A stretch of DNA of 64,000 bases from positions 1-64,000 of the forward strand of contig JANBPK010000749.1 of the NCBI GenBank assembly GCA_027579435.1, read 5' to 3'. A program made the position numbers and the translations under genes. The DNA is from Candolleomyces eurysporus. Taxonomy: Eukaryota > Basidiomycota > Agaricomycetes > Agaricales > Psathyrellaceae. Positions 59,822 to 64,000 of the stretch are shown piece after piece. The stretch's first letter is position 1, and every line of letters starts with the position of its first letter. The notes below the pieces were generated by a model. That model did not search any database. It had not been told where the DNA came from and saw nothing but the letters and a program-made list of their open reading frames with translations.

Positions 59822-62800
59822 ATGTCTGGAGCTACGGAAACTCATGGAGACAAAACCGCCGGCAATTCGGAGCTTAACACCGCGATTCCGTCTCGCACTG
59901 CGACGCCCGTCGGTGCTAGTGGGAGTCGAACTTCGAGCGGCACCCGCCGGTTCTTGGCCAAGGTGGAGAAGAAGATCGATAAGAGTGTTGATGCCCTTAA
60001 GCGTCTGGTCAGGTTGAAGGAGAAGGGAACGGGGAGTCATGGAGCTTCGGAAGCTACTACCACGGCCTCCACTGGGAAAACCTGGGCTGTTATTGCGGAG
60101 GCTTTGAAAATGACTCTTACAGGAGCTGTTCTCTTGATTCCGGAACCTTTCAAAGGCCCCGCCGAGGTGCTTTTGAAGATTATCGACGTCTTCGAGGTAG
60201 GTCGGTCCGCCTTCCAACCTATATCCCTTGCTAACGGCGCGTAGCAAGCGAAATCAAACAAAGAAGAAATGGAAGATCTGAAGGTGCGTTGCGGCCTCCT
60301 CAACGAGAGTATGGTGAATGCGATTAAAGGACGAGATGAGAGGTTACTGTCGGCTGAACTGAAAGAGAGTATTGGCCGCCTCGTCAAGTATGTTTGATTT
60401 TGTCAAGCTCGGGGAACGTCTGACCGTGCTTAACGCCAGGGGAATACACGATACGTTTCTGGCCACAATAGTGGAATATTCGACGGGAATGGCTGCGTAT
60501 GTGATGGTTGAAGATGACTCTGAGGTTGTAAATGAAGCCAACGAGAAACTGGATCGGATCTTGCAATGTTTCTGGGTAAACGCACTTCTACTCTTTCAAT
60601 TGTGGTGGTTAATGGCGATTTTATGATGTAGATTGAGAATCTCATTTCAGGTGCCTTCGTCCTGAGTGATGTTCGCCAGACAGTCGAAAACCACACACTT
60701 GTCCTGGGCAACATTCACAAGACAGTTAAAGATCAACAAGGGTGGATGGTGCAACTATGTGCTACTACTGAGAACCACTCGAAAGTGTGTATTTTGGCAA
60801 ATTCTTCCATTGATATTGTATTAAAAACCATGATCAATTGTGATAGTCTACCTCCCTGGACAGACTGAAGCATGTTCCTGGTGCAGCATATGACTCGCAG
60901 GAGCTTTCAAAGGTCAATCCATGCTTTGAAGGCACCCGGGTGAAGCTCCTGGCTGGCATTGGGCGCTGGATGAGCAACACTGTGTTGGAGGAACAGGAAA
61001 CTGGAAAACCCATCTATGTGCTTGATGGTATTGCTGGGATTGGAAAATCTACTGTGGCCAAGACAGTGGCCCAGCATGCTGCTGCTATCAACTCTCTTGG
61101 GGCTACTTTTTTCTTCTCTCGGGACCATGCTGATCGACAGCATGCTGCTGGCTTTGTGCATACTATTGCCTATCAGCTTGCTTGCTGTGATGCATACTAT
61201 GGAAGAGCTATTGCTACTGCCATTGATGATCATCCTGATAGCCTACACAAGGTCATGGCACAGCAGTTCTCCACTCTTGTGGATAAGCCTCTGAATGGCA
61301 TGCTCAAGCAGAGAGCAACACCTCTCATATTTGTCTTTGATGCTCTGGATGAGTGTGCACAACCAGATGGGTCAGATATTCTATCTCTCATCATAAATTC
61401 TTTTTCCCAATTGCCCAATGTCAAGGTCTTTCTTACTGCTCGGCCAGAACTAGTGCTCAGGGTCAAATACCAAAGCACTTTGTTGGCTGACTGCTTTCAT
61501 CTTCAAGACATTGAAGCATTGATTGTAGACTCAGACATTTGGTTATATCTGGACTACCATCTGTCCCCTTCAAACATCCAAAAAGAGCTTAAGGGCACCA
61601 AATGGAACTCTTGGGCACCTGAAAAGGCTCAGAAAGAACAGCTTGTTGGTGTATCTAACAGACTGTTTATCTTTGCCTCCACTGCTTTAAAGCTTATCTT
61701 GAGCAGTCAGGGACTGGGTCCAGAGAAAACCTTGGCTAGCATCCTGGCCTTGAAGCCAAAGCAAGGAATGGTTGAGCTCTATCAAAAGGTTTTGGAGATT
61801 GTCACCCCTAGGAACATTCTCAAACCATCTGAAGATTGGGATTTATGGCTGGCTGATTTTCAAACTGCTATTGGCACTACCATTGTTCTCCAGTACCCAC
61901 TCTCTATCAAAGCATTGGAAAAGCTTCTGGAGCCAGAATCATCAAATGTGGAGCCAATTTTGAGTAACATGCACTCAGTTCTGGCACCTTTTGATGATGG
62001 GCCCAATCCAACATACAAAATTCACCACAAGTCATTTCCTGACTTTATTACCAATCCTGATCTGTGTCCTAGGGAGTTCTGGATTGATGAGTCAAAGCAT
62101 CACCTCCAGTTAGCCAAATGCTGTTTGGAAACTATGAATCAACAGCTTTGCTTCAATATCTGCCAAGTGGCTATTACAGATCAGTACAAGGAGCTTGCCA
62201 ATCTGCCAGACCTCAACAAAGAAAAGCTAACTGAGGAGCTAAAGTATGCTGTGTGTAACTGGGCTACACATTTGGGAAAAAGCAACCTCAAGTTGTTTGA
62301 TAAAAAAANCAGAGCAACTGCTTCAAGGGTTTGCTACTGAACACCTAATGCACTGGTTTGAGGCTTTGGCATATCTTGGGCAATTGGATAGTGCATTCTC
62401 AATCATGCAGGCTGCTTTAACTGCTTTGGTAAGTATATTCAAATTATTTTTGAATGGATGATGTTAATGGTTATCATAGAAAAGCAATGAAGCCAATGAT
62501 ATGAAAGAGGTTGAAAAGACATTAGAAGATGGCCAAAGGTTTATCTTGCTTAATGGCAATATCATCAAATGGTCGCCACTGCATTTGTTTTGGTCATGCA
62601 TCCCATTTTCACCTGAGTTATCAAGCATATACAAATTGTATGCAAATACTGTCAAAAGGGCAAAATTTGTAACTGGCAAGGCTCAGTCATGGCCACTAGA
62701 ACTTGCAGTCTTACATGGTCATCAAGGATCAGTCAGCTGTGTCACAATTCTGCCTGATGGACAGAGGCTGGCCTCTGCATCTGATGACAGCACAGTGCAC

Positions 62801-63355
62801 CTGTGGGACAGCCAGACAGGGGCTGCTCTTGCAACTCTGGAAGGACATTCTGATGCAGTAAGGCATGTTGCCTTTTCACCTGATGGACAGAGCCTGGCCT
62901 CTGCATCCTATGACAAGACAGTGCGCCTGTGGGACAGCCAGACAGGGGCCACTCTTGCAACTCTGAAAGGTCATTTTGGTGAAATAGTCCATGTTGCCTT
63001 TTCACCTGATGGACAGAGCCTGGCCTCTGCATCTTGTGACAACACAGTCCACCTGTGGGATAGCCAGACACATACTCTCTTAGCCACTTTGCAGCACAAT
63101 TCTCCTTTTGGCATTAACTTTAAAACATCTTCACATTTCTACACATATTGCACAGCTTTCATCTCTCCCTCTGGCTTATACTCTGTTTCATTGATTGGTC
63201 CCTCTGTGGAATTATCCACTACTCCATTTTTCTTGTTTCCTCCAAACTGGAATGTCACATCTGTTTCATTTACTTCTACCTTTTCTTTAGCTGCAATAGG
63301 CCTTGACAATGGCCAAGTACATATTCTTGATATTTCCTGTTTCTCTGGTGCCTAA
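59822..63355 (+). CDS. NACHT-WD40 NLR receptor
   Basis: The exons are 59822-60196, 60245-60387, 60440-60575, 60632-60784, 60847-62428 and 62480-63355. They join in phase with the N at 62309 dropped, giving 1087 residues. An upstream in-frame ATG at 59708 is possible, but 59822 has the better context. Residues 1-270 are a helical signalling domain typical of basidiomycete NLRs (IPEPFKGPAEVLLKIIDVFE, then SNKEEMEDLKVRCGLLNESM). After LDRLKHVPGAAYDS and CFEGTR comes the NACHT: GIAGIGKST at 330-338, the Walker B LIFVFDALDEC near 429 and FLTARPE. Three near-identical WD40 blades start near residue 876, followed by diverged propeller sequence. It should sense a ligand through the propeller and oligomerise to trigger cell death or defence. 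From exon 5 on, the DNA is almost free of CpG. Confidence 0.9.
62717..63094 (+). repeat. Three tandem 126-bp WD40-coding repeats
   Basis: Units start at 62717, 62843 and 62969, each 42 codons (GH...VAFSPDGQSLASAS...LWDSQTG pattern). Units 2 and 3 are nearly identical in DNA except at a few codons; the end of unit 3 and the blades beyond are degenerate. Such high identity fits unequal exchange or gene conversion, as known for fungal incompatibility NLRs. Confidence 0.85.
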
Positions 63356-63659
63356 ACTCTGTTGATTTTTCTACTATGCTTTTTGAACCAACTTTTAATC
63401 AGTCATTTAGTTTGATCTTTTGTACTTGTGATCAATCTTGAATTGGAATTTGTAATAGAAACATGGTACACCTGTTATCAACAAGTTCTCTATAGATTCC
63501 AAAGATTCTTTTTCTCATTCCCCCAACTCAGAAACTGGTCAACACACAATGATTTAAGGTAATCTTCCATCTTACTGGCTGAGCTATGTAAAGTACCATT
63601 GCATAACAATCCACCCACACCAAGTTATCCCAGTTCAACCAGCCAGTTACCTGAAGAGT

Positions 63660-64000
63660 ACAGTTATAAAACTGTAGATGCAGAAGTTGTCAGTTGACTT
63701 GTGTCTTCCCTCTGCCTTGCAATATGGGCAAGATCTTCCATTTTTCCTTTCACATCAACCCACATCTTGAGGAGAGAAGCTAAATCACCAAAGCATTCAA
63801 CTTGATTTGTATGTCACATGGGGTAATGGGAAGCAAGAAGTTCCTCATGGTGCAAGATTGCCTCTTGGAGGTTGGGGACTGCATGCCTCTCTTTGTACAT
63901 TGCTTAGAGAGAAATGGACAGGACATGCGGTGTAGATGAGCTGTACAGATGGGGGGATGGTTGAATTTCAAGCAATTCACGAGACAGAGACACGGCCTTT
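63660..64000 (-). pseudogene. Degraded ORF downstream of the NLR
   Basis: On the minus strand a protein-like frame (HAVPNLQEAILHHEELL, then QVECFGDLASLLKMW, VKGKMEDLAHIARQRE) runs to a TAA near 63664. A TGA interrupts it after the HYPM codons at about 63820. The bases lie in the CpG-poor tract, and that TGA could be a former CGA. It has no recognised family and may be the end of a transposase-like gene that extends beyond the window. Confidence 0.35.

Larger units (their letters stand above)
60847..64000. other. CpG-depleted tract
   Basis: By direct reading, CpG is rare from exon 5 of the NLR to the window end, and none occurs between 61443 and 62573. TG and CA are frequent. Exons 1-4 of the same gene and the genes around it are CpG-rich. 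The coding frame is nevertheless open throughout. Confidence 0.85.

Overview
The window is nuclear DNA of a filamentous basidiomycete, most likely an Agaricomycete. Almost every gene is broken by 47-70 nt GT-AG introns, often many per gene. The families fit: F-box proteins, NACHT and NACHT-WD40 receptors, a Crinkler-like ATPase, an Msb1/Mug8 protein, and an isolated 5S rRNA gene of fungal type. The genus cannot be told from the sequence. Single N characters, mostly beside homopolymers, behave as surplus bases: deleting the N restores the reading frame or splice phase in five genes and a stop codon in a sixth.

Layout. 1-12 kb is accessory sequence. A direct repeat occurs at both 1-547 and 10312-10877. 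Between the copies lie a decayed (1815-3914) and a better preserved (5404-7146) member of an F-box-like family, and a five-exon orphan gene (7509-9020). A TE-like protein gene (10824-11825) follows the second repeat copy. 12.3-14 kb holds an intronless trypsin-fold protease. 14.8-27.7 kb is a tandem array of four epsin (ENTH) genes. The first copy is paired with an intact divergent F-box gene. The other three keep the shared promoter but only stubs of the F-box gene, and their epsins diverge or decay.

28.4-38.5 kb and 45.7-55.4 kb are mostly conserved core genes: an OPT oligopeptide transporter, a small single-pass membrane protein, an Msb1-type polarity protein, 5S rRNA, CDK1/Cdc28 with a 6-nt micro-exon, the GPN1/Npa3 GTPase, a stand-alone SRA (methyl-CpG reader) protein sharing a promoter with GPN1, a disordered protein of unknown function, and Yae1. 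Between these blocks, 38.8-44.7 kb has a Crinkler/RHS-like ATPase flanked by two paralogues of an unrecognised fungal family, with a second broken piece of the Crinkler 5' end. A broken Rab geranylgeranyltransferase beta gene lies at 53.8-54.5 kb beside a dispersed repeat.

56-64 kb is an innate-immunity-like NLR cluster: a NACHT protein without repeats (minus strand), an inverted decayed NLR stub, and a full NACHT-WD40 receptor (plus strand). The receptor is compositionally chimeric. Its N-terminal signalling exons are CpG-rich like the rest of the window, while the NACHT-WD40 exons contain almost no CpG (none in 61443-62573) and remain open. That is the footprint expected from long-term cytosine methylation or from an imported module, and it is the most striking signal here. 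Repeat-rich, decaying and duplicated genes (F-box, epsin, CRN, NLR) alternate with stable housekeeping blocks.
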